This document shows, in pieces, positions 13,050 to 23,442 of a stretch of 64,000 nucleotides of DNA. Each line of letters opens with the position of its first letter. Positions within the stretch are counted from its first letter, which is position 1. The stretch comes from Carallia brachiata (Eukaryota > Streptophyta > Magnoliopsida > Malpighiales > Rhizophoraceae). Under the pieces are notes generated by a model that did not search any database, was not told where the DNA came from, and saw only the letters and a list, made by a program, of their open reading frames with translations. The DNA lies in NCBI GenBank assembly GCA_021464245.1, contig JADCRB010000036.1, forward strand, positions 2,671,947 to 2,735,946. Reading direction: 5' to 3'. The position numbers and the translations under genes are program-made.

Positions 13050-16000
13050 TTAGCAAAGACATGAATATGCCATATGGTTCTTCTTCGAGACATAGGGGGA
13101 GAAATAATCAGTGACGGGTGCCGAGGAGCCTGCGATTTCAGCTGGAACAAGTATTTGAGTTTTACCAGATGCTATTCTCTTACCAGCAACATTGGCATAG
13201 AACAGGCCGGAGATGGCCGGTACAAAGACATCACTCTCTGAACAAATGTAGAAATCGATAACTTTTTCAAATTCCGAATCTTCCGACTCTAGAAACTTTG
13301 ACTTTTTCTCTGCAGGTACTATGCTTTCCTGCACTAATTAGTTCTTGTTAGCATCCAATTTGCAACAAATAACAAGGGTTTATAAGCAACAAACTGGGCA
13401 TTTAACAATGATCTCACTGTCTATTGCATTTACCGTTGGATTGTCACAATGAAATGATACCAATGGAACTTATATTTGGACAAACAAGGAACAAACAGAA
13501 AACAGTGAATAAAAAAATTGAAGGATAAGAGAGATAATGCCTTACCTTGGTGTAAGTTTTTGGGAATATATCCTTCAAAACATCAAGGTTCTTGTCCCAC
13601 CTTGACTGAGTTACGTAGATCGTAGTATCCCTGTCAAATCCTATCTTCCTCAAAAATATAGCAATCTCTTGGGCATTGTAACAACTTTTTGTTCGGCCAT
13701 TGCTGCCTCCTTGACAACCCTTCTTTTCCAACATCTCACCTCTCAAGTCCACAGCCACGAAACGGCCATCAGACTTACGACTCAAAATTTTCAACCGCTC
13801 CATCATGGAGTCAACCACCTCGTTAACCTCAGGCCGCAACTCCAATGTTCCAAACATTGCCAAACATGCAACTGGATCAGTACTACTTACTTGTGCGGTC
13901 TTTCTCATGTTTACTGAGGGGAAATAGGAAGCCAGCCTTATGTTGCCCTTTGTTCTAAAGGTTGGTTGAATGTGCTCTGCAATATGATCTTCGGTCACTC
14001 GATTGGGCACCTTGGCAACAGCAATATCTCGAACGGACACATCACCAGGCAGTTGTTTTACCACTTTGACCACCCCATCCACACTTCTTACAAACATCTC
14101 AACGTCATATATTTCTTCAAACTTCCTAGAAATTTTAATGCCTGTCAGTATCTGCCCAGAAACTCTACGTAACATGGAATCTTACATCAATTTACTTCAC
14201 AATCTATTTCTAAAAAAATCATGTTACTTTATGGTTTTGTGCCTTCAATCATCTGAATATCGGAAATATTTTGGACCAAATTTCAGCTGACTGACTACTG
14301 TTGTGGCCAGTGCCAGGATGTGTATGATGAGAGACAGTAAGCTTTCTTAGTGAAAAAAATGAAAGCGCACCTTACTTGCATTTGGGGAGGGGAAAATAAT
14401 GGAAATTTTAACAGTGGAAAAAAAAATTCCTTCCAAATAAAGTGAAAGCACACCAACCTTTCTTCACCTGGTTTGTTTCCTCTAATGTCTGGGAGTACAA
14501 GAGTTGCTCCTAGATGTCTTGCAACTACCACTGCATCGCTTACCTGAAGGACGCAAAGACCAGGAAAGATATGTGAAGATTGAAGGGATGGAAAGTAATA
14601 TGATCTCCCCAAAAAGCAGCAGCTTGAAAATGACTCGCATGAATTTGAATTGCTAAGAAGATACTTGAGGACGTATCCTCATGTTCCCCTGCCTTACAGG
14701 ATTTTATCCCAGAAATGAGCTATTTACAGACGAGTACTGGTATTATGTTGTCAAATTTTGGGACGTATTTGAAGTCAATGTCACAAGAAGGAATTTAAAT
14801 TGGCATTTTCTGAATAAAAAAATATTGACTTTATGGTAAATAATTTATCTGCATATTTTTTTAGAACAAAGGTGCTCTGCGAATTTGCTTATGGACATAA
14901 GCTTATAGGCTGATATACGTTCTCAATACCAGCAATGAATGGGGAAAAAAAAACCAATAATTATCTGGTTTTGTTAAAATTTGACCAGAAATTAATATGC
15001 AAAGAAGGGTATCAAGACATGAAGCTCTGTCACAGCAGATGAAGCAAGCGAGAGAAACTTTTAACTGTTTCTCCAGCAACCTCGTTTATTTAGCAAAACA
15101 TGAAACATACAAATAACTAAATCAGCTAAACAGTCAAGTGGCGTCTAAGGATACCTGTGACACGTGGTACTCTGGGCCGTTAGTTAACGAAAAAGTAACA
15201 TAGCCTTTCCCTGGCTCTACCTCATCTTCTAGCAAAGAAAAAGATGCACATGAAGAGAAAAAAACCAACTAAATCAACAGCACAAAAGAATGTCTAATGT
15301 TTATGAATGTGAACATATAGCTATGCAGGTGATGGAGTAATATCCAGAAACAATGTCTAGGAAACCATGCAGTAATCAATTTAACCCACCAATTTTTGAT
15401 TTCTCCCAGCACTGTTTTAGCTGGTTTTCTTCCACCATCCAAGGCCCACTGCTCTTCTTCGAGAATGTGGCGAGGCCTCGCTCTGTTACTTTCCCACCAT
15501 CAAATTCAATGTCCCTGGCTTCCCCCGGAAATTTTTCCTTCATGAAAAAACAAGTGTAAACAAACTATAAAGAGGAACCAAAAAATCAACAACATTATAA
15601 ATGATTGATTGGACTATGGATTCTTGACATCAAACAGAGTAATATTTCTTAACAACTGATGTGTTATCATCATATTGCAAAAGAGAAATTTTCACCGCAC
15701 TCAAGCACCAAGAATCTCATTCGCCGAACATAACACATTAGTAACAGAAATCATTAAACAATAATCTCAACTCAAAAGATCTTGTGCCAATTGTCAAAAT
15801 GAACAAATTACGAGAAACAATAAATTGAGGTTAATGAGATTTTAGCAAATAACAAACAATTGAACCCCTGAGCAGCTCCAAGCCACCAGCATCTGGAAAA
15901 ACAGCTTAGTTTGTAGACCTCATTCACAGTATAGTTGAAGCATATCAATAAATAAACCTATAAACATCTTGCTAATGAATAATTGAAACAGAGAGAAAGC

Positions 16001-16223
16001 AAACCGTAAAGGGGTTTTAAAGATCTATGCCAAACTAGAAACCCCATCAGAGAAACAGCTCAAGAATGGCAACAAAAGCTGTAAAGTGCAAATAGAACAG
16101 GTAAAAAAAAAAGGCGCTTACTTCCGCAGGATCTAAGTAGTCTCTCTTAATCATATCCCCAAGCATCACAAACATTGTGAGAGTTAGCATGCCAGCTACC
16201 ACTTGCCTCAAATCTACACCCAT
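13050..16223 (-). CDS. MSR-like: Mannan-synthesis-related protein, O-fucosyltransferase fold (422 aa)
   Basis: Plant member of the GDP-fucose O-fucosyltransferase-like family (GT106-type). Arabidopsis MSR1/MSR2 act in the Golgi and promote glucomannan synthesis. Six exons: 16122-16223, 15390-15537, 15155-15228, 14458-14543, 13546-14125 and 13050-13328; all phases join and the total is 423 codons with the stop. Residues about 8-25 (VVAGMLTLTMFVMLGD) form a single N-terminal anchor, as in type II Golgi proteins. Exon 4 holds ARHLGATLVLPDIRGNKPG, a strongly conserved nucleotide-sugar-fold segment. Exon 5 contains RFVAVDLRGEM, then an IYVTQSRW strand, both typical of this fold. The last exon ends with a surface-exposed SPYVSKKNHMAYSCLC tail. 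I see no damage. Assignment to MSR rather than another O-FucT clade rests on overall recall of the family. Confidence 0.85.
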
Positions 16224-16226
16224 TAT

Positions 16227-16326
16227 GGTTATGCCTTCTCTCTCTCTATCTCTCTCTATAAAGCTTCTATCTTTCTTACTCTAGAACCACATATAAACCA
16301 ACCCACCTTAATTAATGCAAATGGCT

Positions 16327-16370
<44 letters not shown>

Positions 16371-16435
16371 AAAAGCTTATTTCTTTCTTACTCTAGAACC
16401 ACATATAAACCAACAACCTGCATTAATGCAAATGG
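16227..16435 (-). repeat. Tandemly duplicated promoter/leader of the MSR-like gene
   Basis: Two copies of a module of about 100-110 bp lie immediately upstream of the ATG (16221-16223). Each has a TATATAA-type word (ACATATAAACCAA on plus, near 16290 and 16402), a shared CTTTCTTACTCTAGAACC block and a pyrimidine CT tract (16238-16258 and 16325-16370). On the gene strand each copy reads TATA, then a short spacer, then a GA-rich leader, so both could start transcription. Confidence 0.7.
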
Positions 16436-16439
16436 GGAG

Positions 16440-18536
16440 GGGGGGTTTTAGGTTAGGAGCTAATAATAAGTGGGGGTGTGGAAAGGTTAGAGCACAGGGA
16501 AAGAGAGAAATGTGACATGTCAGCCCAAATGCAAAGTTTAACAAACAAAAGATCCAGCAGGCAGTAGGCAAAGAGAGGTGGACAATCTGAGTGGCATAGC
16601 AGATGGATAGGTACAAAACTACAAAAATACACTCTTGACTCCCCTTTTCAGTGCAAGTGTCTTCTCACCGACGCTCGCCCAGAAGATGATAGCCTACCGA
16701 CATCCTCCTCGTTACTGTCTTGCTGGTCATTTTGGTCTTTTTCTAATAAATATGTTGAGTACGGCTGCCTTGACCTAAGTTAGCTTCACACAAGTAAGCG
16801 CATAGTTTATTCGTTAATATTTAATAATTAGTTAATTTTTTAATTTTTTGAATTTAATTATTTATATTAATTTGATCTCGCATTAGTCCTACCTAATCCA
16901 TTCTTACCAAAAATTTTTCAAAAGGATTAAAATGTAGTTGTTGAAAGAAATTTCATAGAACAAAGTGCCTGGAAATAAATTTAGCTCACTAAAATGTTTT
17001 CCTAGAAAATCATAAGAACTTTGTTGTAATTTTCATTTTCAAAGAAAACCTAATTTCTTTCAAGGTATTATGTAAGTCTAAATTTCATTGGCTAATGTTT
17101 ACGGTTTATCTGACTAATAAAGATGTGTCACCTCAAAGATCAGCCCAAATTTGACTGATCTTCTCAATGTTATGTCTTCTTCGGGCACTCCCTTCCTCTG
17201 ATTAAGGCGAAAAACTCGGTATTGACATCTCTCTTTTTTATTTTTAATGTAAACGAATTCAAATTAAAATGACACACAAGCAGCTCGGCTGACCCACCTC
17301 CTGCACGGATTCAGAGCCTCATTTCCGCTGAAGCTGACAAATAAAGCTGACTTACAATCACCTTTGATTTTAACTTCTTTCAGTGCCCCAAGTATGTTTT
17401 GGTTAGGCACCATCCAATTGCACTCTTTTAATTGACCTCGGGCTCAGGATGCGTGATGGATCCATAGGCCCAAGTACAACGGACCGGTAGTTTGAGCGGG
17501 TGCACAGCTTTACAATTGTTAGAGGGTTATCTTTCGACTTTGAGTTTTAGAGTTCGAATATCAAATTTATTATCTTATATACTCCCTTTTCTTATCAATT
17601 ATTTTACTGCTCCCAAAAGACTTAAAACAAAAAGAATCAATGTGAGTTGGCTCATTTGTTATTCGAATTGGTTTTAAGCGAATTCGACTAATAATGTTAA
17701 GAGTTTGAGAAAAACTTTAATTTTTTACATAACCTAATAAAAAATTATTGTAAAAGTATTTCCAACTCTAAAGTGAATGTTCACTCTAAACGCTATTTTT
17801 TCAGATTTATTATCATAGGGCGGAGCGACCATAGAAGTCTTATTTGACCGAAGAATATTGTCACAGTTTTTGTTTGACGAAACAAAGGAATTTAATTGTC
17901 ATATCATGTACCTTGTTCCCCTCGGCAGTCGGTCGTAAACAGACTTGATCTACCTATGATCATATAAATCAATTGATCCTGCTCAAATAAATTCCATTCT
18001 CTTCGTCAATAAAGAACAAGAGCAACGGCCACGATAAGAAATTCGTTCTTGACGGTCACCATCTTTGGTGCAAAAAGACATAGTTAATCAATTTGGTGCC
18101 ATATATATAAACATATGTAGCTTTTATGTCAAGTTGATCATTGCTTATTAAATAAAATATTTTAGTTTAAATTTTAAATCTACATACGAAACAGAGATGC
18201 ATGTTTGTAAATGGAAACAATTGTGCATGAGTCTCTAAGCCAAAGGGCACCTTGACAGATAACACAACTTTTCATTCACGGAAGATGAAAAATAATGATT
18301 GTCTTTGTTATCAAACACAATCAATAAGTCTTCAGAGAACGTTCTATTAGACCGTGAGTTATACAATGAGAATAACTCTCCTCCCTCCCTTTCCAATCTC
18401 AATCATTTAATCTTTTGAAATAATATAAATTCCGTGATTTATATTTGCCAAAGCAATAAAATAAAATTCAAAGAAAAGGGGGGAAAAATTCATCATTATG
18501 AGGTTCAACTTTGTCTCTTGCAAAAAAAAAAAAAAA
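16440..18536. other. Intergenic spacer, no gene seen
   Basis: Mixed and AT-rich sequence with no frame longer than about 80 codons that looks coding. It separates the divergent upstream region of the MSR-like gene from the 3' end of the glycosyltransferase. No repeats were delimited. Confidence 0.5.
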
Positions 18537-20048
18537 CTAGAAGACTTTTGATTGTTTTTGTTTGAGGGTGAGGCATTCAATGAGTGGACCCAATTTCTTG
18601 CGAGATAAGCCGCCTTTTTCCACAGCCGCTCGTGCCATTCTTCCTAGCCGTTGTGCTCTCTCCCTAGCGCTTCTCCCTACATCTCCTCTCATTAACTCCT
18701 TGATCTTTTCACAGATCACATTTCGATCAACGGTTGTGATCTTACCTTCTGCATTACATTTTAAAGGAATCATGATTCCCGCTCGTAGTCCCATTGCTAC
18801 ACACTTGGCATTCAGCGGTTGATCCGCTGCCACGGGCCACGTTAACAGCGGGACCCCCGTAGACAAACTCTCAAGCACTGAGTTCCACCCGCAGTGGCTC
18901 AGAAACCCACCAACAGCTGGGTGTGCCAAGATGCTCCGCTGGTCCAACCAGTCACGCTCCACCAAACCCATCTCCTCCACCCTTTCCTCCCAGCCATTTG
19001 GTGGGACCCAAGTGCTTGATTTGATCTTCCAGATGAACGGCTGTCCTGCAGTCTCCAGCCCAAAAGCAATCTCGTCCATCTGCATGTCTGACAACTGAGC
19101 TTCAGAACCAAACGATATATAAATCACCGGCTCTACTTGTTGCTCCAGCCATTTGATGTGCGAAAAAGATTGCTTCGTATCATTCTTTTCATGAATTTGA
19201 TCATCATCAAGAAGGAAAAGTGGCCCCAGACACCATGCTCTGGCATCTTCTTGGTACAAGGATTCCAGGGCAGCAATATTTTTGTGACCTTCTAGCTGTT
19301 CAAAGCTGTTGACAAGAACACCCCAGCTGTTCGTACCCGCTTCTTCAAGTTCTGTGATGACTTTGAAAAATTCATCGTCAGGATCGCCTTCTCTAGCCGG
19401 GAAAGGCACGTCTGCCTTCATTATTGGGAAGGGAACTGAAGATGGTGAACAAACCGTTGAGAATTCTATTACTTCAGAGTAAGGAAAGCCTCCCAGCATG
19501 GTTGGAGCATGCAAAGTGAGAGCTTTGATTATAACCATTGGCAAAGCCCCCATTCCATGGAACACAATCCGGGGAATCCCGAATTTTCGACAAGAATCCA
19601 ACGTCCAACCTAAGAAGAAATCGGAGATAACACAAATGGGGGGACAAAAGATCATGTCTTGCAAGATGTCTTCAAATGGTTGTTGAAGCAATTTGGTGGC
19701 CCTGACAAAAGGAAGCAGGAATTGCATTGAAGGAAGATGGGCAGTGTTCTGGCATCCTTCAGGCAATTCTTTGACTTTTGGAAATGGAATTACTGACAAG
19801 GAGATTGTGTTGTTGGATGATGATGATGATGATGATGAGATTTTGGAATGGATGAAAGGAGCATTTAATGGAGTGGTTATGATGGTTACTCTGAGGCCAT
19901 GGCTTGCCAAGGCCTTGGACATGTCTATCAATGGAATTGTATGGCCTTGAGCCATGTGTGGGAAAACAACCACATGGGGTGGTGGTGATGGTGGTGTGGC
20001 TGTGACTGTTGTTGTGGAAGTGGGAATGCCCATAGTTGAGAGATTCAA
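18537..20048 (-). CDS. UGT90A-like: Family 1 UDP-glycosyltransferase, UGT90A-like (503 aa)
   Basis: Transfers a sugar, probably glucose, from UDP-sugar to a small-molecule acceptor in the cytosol. Single exon of full family length. The N-terminal HMAQGH supplies the catalytic His (residue 36), and SDFFLGWT at about 142-149 holds the likely partner Asp (143). The 44-residue PSPG box spans about 377-420: it begins WLDQ rather than the common WxPQ, has HCGWNS in the middle and ends with DQ. Trp at box position 22 and final Gln favour UDP-glucose. GHTIPL, the PSM...LPFVRATKLLQ segment and the WxDQ start resemble Arabidopsis UGT90A1 from memory. A run of eight Ser (71-78) is coded by a GAT-type triplet repeat (plus strand, about 19816-19840). 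The acceptor substrate is unknown. Confidence 0.88.
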   Translation of the reverse strand: MNLSTMGIPTSTTTVTATPPSPPPHVVVFPHMAQGHTIPLIDMSKALASHGLRVTIITTPLNAPFIHSKISSSSSSSSNNTISLSVIPFPKVKELPEGCQNTAHLPSMQFLLPFVRATKLLQQPFEDILQDMIFCPPICVISDFFLGWTLDSCRKFGIPRIVFHGMGALPMVIIKALTLHAPTMLGGFPYSEVIEFSTVCSPSSVPFPIMKADVPFPAREGDPDDEFFKVITELEEAGTNSWGVLVNSFEQLEGHKNIAALESLYQEDARAWCLGPLFLLDDDQIHEKNDTKQSFSHIKWLEQQVEPVIYISFGSEAQLSDMQMDEIAFGLETAGQPFIWKIKSSTWVPPNGWEERVEEMGLVERDWLDQRSILAHPAVGGFLSHCGWNSVLESLSTGVPLLTWPVAADQPLNAKCVAMGLRAGIMIPLKCNAEGKITTVDRNVICEKIKELMRGDVGRSARERAQRLGRMARAAVEKGGLSRKKLGPLIECLTLKQKQSKVF

Positions 20049-20159
20049 ACTTCAAAATTAAATTAACTTTGAAGAGAATTGCATTTAGCAGCATTTGTTT
20101 ATATATGCAATTATATAAATACAAACTTGAATTTTGCTGAGTTTCGAATAAGTTATTAC

Positions 20160-20245
20160 GTTTGTTGGGTTTCAAGGTTGCTCCTTTTGAGAGTTTAGTC
20201 CATATTGTTTGTTTGTTGGGTTTCAAGGTTTGCTCCTTTTACCCT
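20160..20245. repeat. Short direct repeat upstream of the glycosyltransferase
   Basis: A word of about 30 bp (TTTGTTGGGTTTCAAGG followed by TGCTCCTTTT) occurs at about 20160-20190 and again at 20213-20241. The copies differ by one extra T. They lie about 110-190 bp from the start codon, upstream of a TATATAA-like word near 20100-20118, so they could be duplicated promoter elements. Confidence 0.6.
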
Positions 20246-20731
20246 TCAGAAGTTTCGCTTAATCTATGCGTGGAAAGTCACTCTCGCTTACCTATTTGAC
20301 AAATTCTGTTTCCTGAAACAATAAAGATTGTGTGCCGGGAACTTGGACCGGATTCTTATTGCAATATGCAATCGGTTCCACTTTTAGTGGAATCAGTTGA
20401 TTTTTTTAGGAAAAAAATTCTTTTTAAAGAAAAATGATTTTTTTTTTTTTAATGTATGTTAGATAATATTTATATTTTAAATTTTAGGTAATACCTATTT
20501 AATTTTAAATTTTAATTTTGTAATTTCTTAAAAAAATATTTTCAAAAAAGTTCAATGCAATTATATTTTAAAAGTCACTTGTTACGTTTTGTAAGAAGTG
20601 TCCCGTGCACAAACGCTGCTTTTTGAGAAAAACACAAAAGTTGATCCACCCCATCGGCAATAAATAGTCCACGCTGCCAAGTCATCCATAAATTTTTTGA
20701 ATAAATATTGGTATTTTAGTAGTTTATGTGT

Positions 20732-20873
20732 TGAATTTTATACTGAATAAAATTAAAATTATTATTTTTAAAATAAGAATTGATATTTTTAAAACAATTA
20801 TTATTTGTACGTTTCAAAAATATTAGTCATTGTTTTAAAAATAACAATTATAATTTTACCTAAAACAAAATTT
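20732..20873. mobile_element. MITE-like inverted repeat (family also at 63662-63775)
   Basis: About 140 bp that folds back on itself: the left arm (starting near TTTTATACTGAATAAAATT) is matched by the reverse complement of the right arm (ending near CCTAAAACAAAATTTT). A related copy lies in the opposite orientation at 63662-63775, which supports a dispersed element. No target-site duplication could be fixed in this AT-rich context. Confidence 0.5.
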
Positions 20874-21854
20874 TGAAATAAAATTTCTGAGACATGTATC
20901 TGCACTCAAATTATTTAACTAAAACGATAAGCGGAAGCAGACGGGAAATTGCCAACGGTTAAGGACGTGATGGCTGGGTTTACCAATTAAAAAATAATTT
21001 TTCTTTTTTAAAATTTTTTAAATGAAGATTTAAAATAATATTAAGTATATTTATAATAATATTAAATATATTTGAGATTTAATTTTTAAAAATATTTTTT
21101 TATTAATTTCTCAAAATACAAAACCAAAAAAAAAAAAAAAAAATCCCGCCGGAGTCCCGTCCCACTTTCTTGATCAGGTAACCGATCTCAATCTTTAATT
21201 CTGGATATAGTCAATGGAGGTATACTTTGAGAAAAAAAAAAAAACGTTCTTTATAAGTCCAACATTCATTTCTAGTATTAAACTAAAATAGGTCTTATAA
21301 AGTATGTTTGTGAAAAAAAATGACGTTTCAAAGCATTTTAAGTTGAGCAATCGTGTCTGTTGGCATTTTAGGAATAATTATAATAGGTCGAAAAAATTGC
21401 AGTTGGATATAGTTTGTAAAATGTATATCATTGAAAAAAAAAAAGAAGATGGCTTTGCATAAAATTTGAATTATGTAATTACAATGTGAATAAAAGATGT
21501 AGCCAAAAAAACGCGAACAAAAAGACATAATCGAGTTATAAATAGCACTGTTATAGGTATACATTTTCTTAATGAAGGGTTTAATATATTCTAAAATTGT
21601 TTATTAAATTTCAAATCATTTTAGATCCAAATGATTTGAACTTTAGATGTTTCATTTTAGGAGTTATTAACTTTTTCAATCAATAAAAATTGAGCAAAAT
21701 TGAATTAATAGTTAGGCTATACAGAGTCATTTGGGTTCACTTTTATCACTCCCATTTAAAAATGGGATCCATAAACCCAAATTCTGATGCACCGACAATC
21801 CGAAAAGGAACTAACAAATCGAGAAGAAGAACGGAAAAACATAGGTGGATGCAT

Positions 21855-22011
21855 GCGGACATAAAATAAATGTATAATAATCAATTTATTATTTTATGTA
21901 TTTAATTAATTAATATTTATAATAAAAAAATATAATTTTTATCAATTTTTAATTATAAATTTTAATTATCTATTATATAAATTAATTAATTTATTTTTAT
22001 GTATGTTCTGC
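21855..22011. mobile_element. AT-rich inverted repeat, possible MITE
   Basis: The left end (GCGGACATAAAATAAAT) and the reverse complement of the right end (GCAGAACATACATAAAAATAAAT) match imperfectly, with about 40 bp arms and an AT-rich interior. AT bias makes chance pairing easy; the GC-containing outer ends are the best argument for a real element. Confidence 0.35.
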
Positions 22012-22816
22012 TTCTAATTTTATCGTATTTACTTATTAAAACTCAAAAAGAAATTGCTATGCATGCACAAGAAAGTCATCTCATGATCAGCGCCGTCTGT
22101 GAGGCGAGGTTTATTGTGTTTTAACTTTATTAACTAACAAAAAGCCGAATCCAGGTTATATTTTATGGGACTGGGTTTCTGAGTATTTTACAAACAGTTT
22201 GTCTAAAATTTATAAAAATAATTAGAATTATAAAAATTATTCTTATAAATAGAATTAAAATGAATATATATATATATTATATATATATGTAATAAAACTA
22301 GTTAATTAAAAATAAATATATAGTTTTAATATACAATTTTTAAGATATAAAGGGGTGTCCGGCATATTTATGAGGTCTATGAAAATATTATGTATATAAA
22401 ATACTATTTTAAATTATTTTTATAATTGAAAAAGTTTACCCAATATATATTCTAATAATATGTCAAACAAGTTCTCTGAAAACCTTAAACAAAATTTAAA
22501 CATTTTAAAACTAATTATTCACAAATTTAAACAAATTCAACGAGCCTTTGCTTAGTTTTGCTTGCGACTTCAACCAAAGACCATCTCAATTTTTTTATGG
22601 GTAAAAAATACGTGACATTACGAAAATTTACTATCTATTAACAAAATTTTTGACTTTTTTATTATTTGACGTAATGATTTGATAATAATTTAATATATTT
22701 TTTTTATATTGATATAAATTTAATGTTTTATCATCATTCATTTTCAAAAAAAGGGATTTATATGATAATAATTTTTAAATTTATTAATATTAAAATTAAA
22801 CATAATAAAAATATGA

Positions 22817-23171
22817 GTTAATATAAAAATCTAATACCAATTTTACTTAAAATAACAAATTTAACACTAATTTTAAAAAGTAACAAATTTAACACCAACT
22901 TTACATATAGTAACGAATTTAGTATTTATTAATTTTTTGAACAAAATTATTCTGTTTCGATGATATGACATTAACTTATATAATTATTATATTATTAAAA
23001 CAGACATATTTTTATAAATCTATTATTGAAACTGATAAATTTTATTTATATAAAATTATTACGTGCTAAATTTGTTATTATATGTAAAATTAGTGTTAAA
23101 TTCGTTACTTTTTAAAATTAGTGCTAAATTTGTTATTTTAAATAAAATTAATATTAAATTTATATATTAAC
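22817..23171. mobile_element. Long-armed foldback element / MITE upstream of VPS36
   Basis: Inverted arms of about 110 bp (22817-22925 and 23061-23171), separated by about 135 bp, both start with GTTAATAT when read inward. Each arm itself contains near-repeats of a unit of about 28-30 bp around the word AACAAATTTAACAC. The 355 bp element ends about 270 bp before the VPS36 ATG, so it lies in or next to the promoter. No coding capacity. Confidence 0.7.
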
Positions 23172-23442
23172 CGCAAAAATATACTCAAACCTAATAACAT
23201 TCCGTATCAAACGACAGATCTGCTCTCTAAGATGGTTAGATGAAAATAAACACACTTACAAATGCCATGATTATCGGAACTGCCATCACTCTGGCTTAAA
23301 AAAGAAAATTCTTACTTTTGATCTTTTTTCACGATTATCACATGCTTGCAATAATTTTTCTACAAAAACGAGGACTTTGTTTCGCTGAAGAAACCGGAAA
23401 CAATCGTAGTAACAATCTATTACTGAATCAAATGCAATTTCA

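Larger units (their letters stand above)
20250..22816. other. Intergenic spacer with inverted-repeat elements
   Basis: Very AT-rich DNA between the divergently oriented glycosyltransferase and VPS36 genes. It contains two inverted-repeat elements, listed separately at 20732-20873 and 21855-22011, a poly-A run at 21126-21143 and a TA microsatellite near 22266-22290. No frame looks like a gene. Confidence 0.55.
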
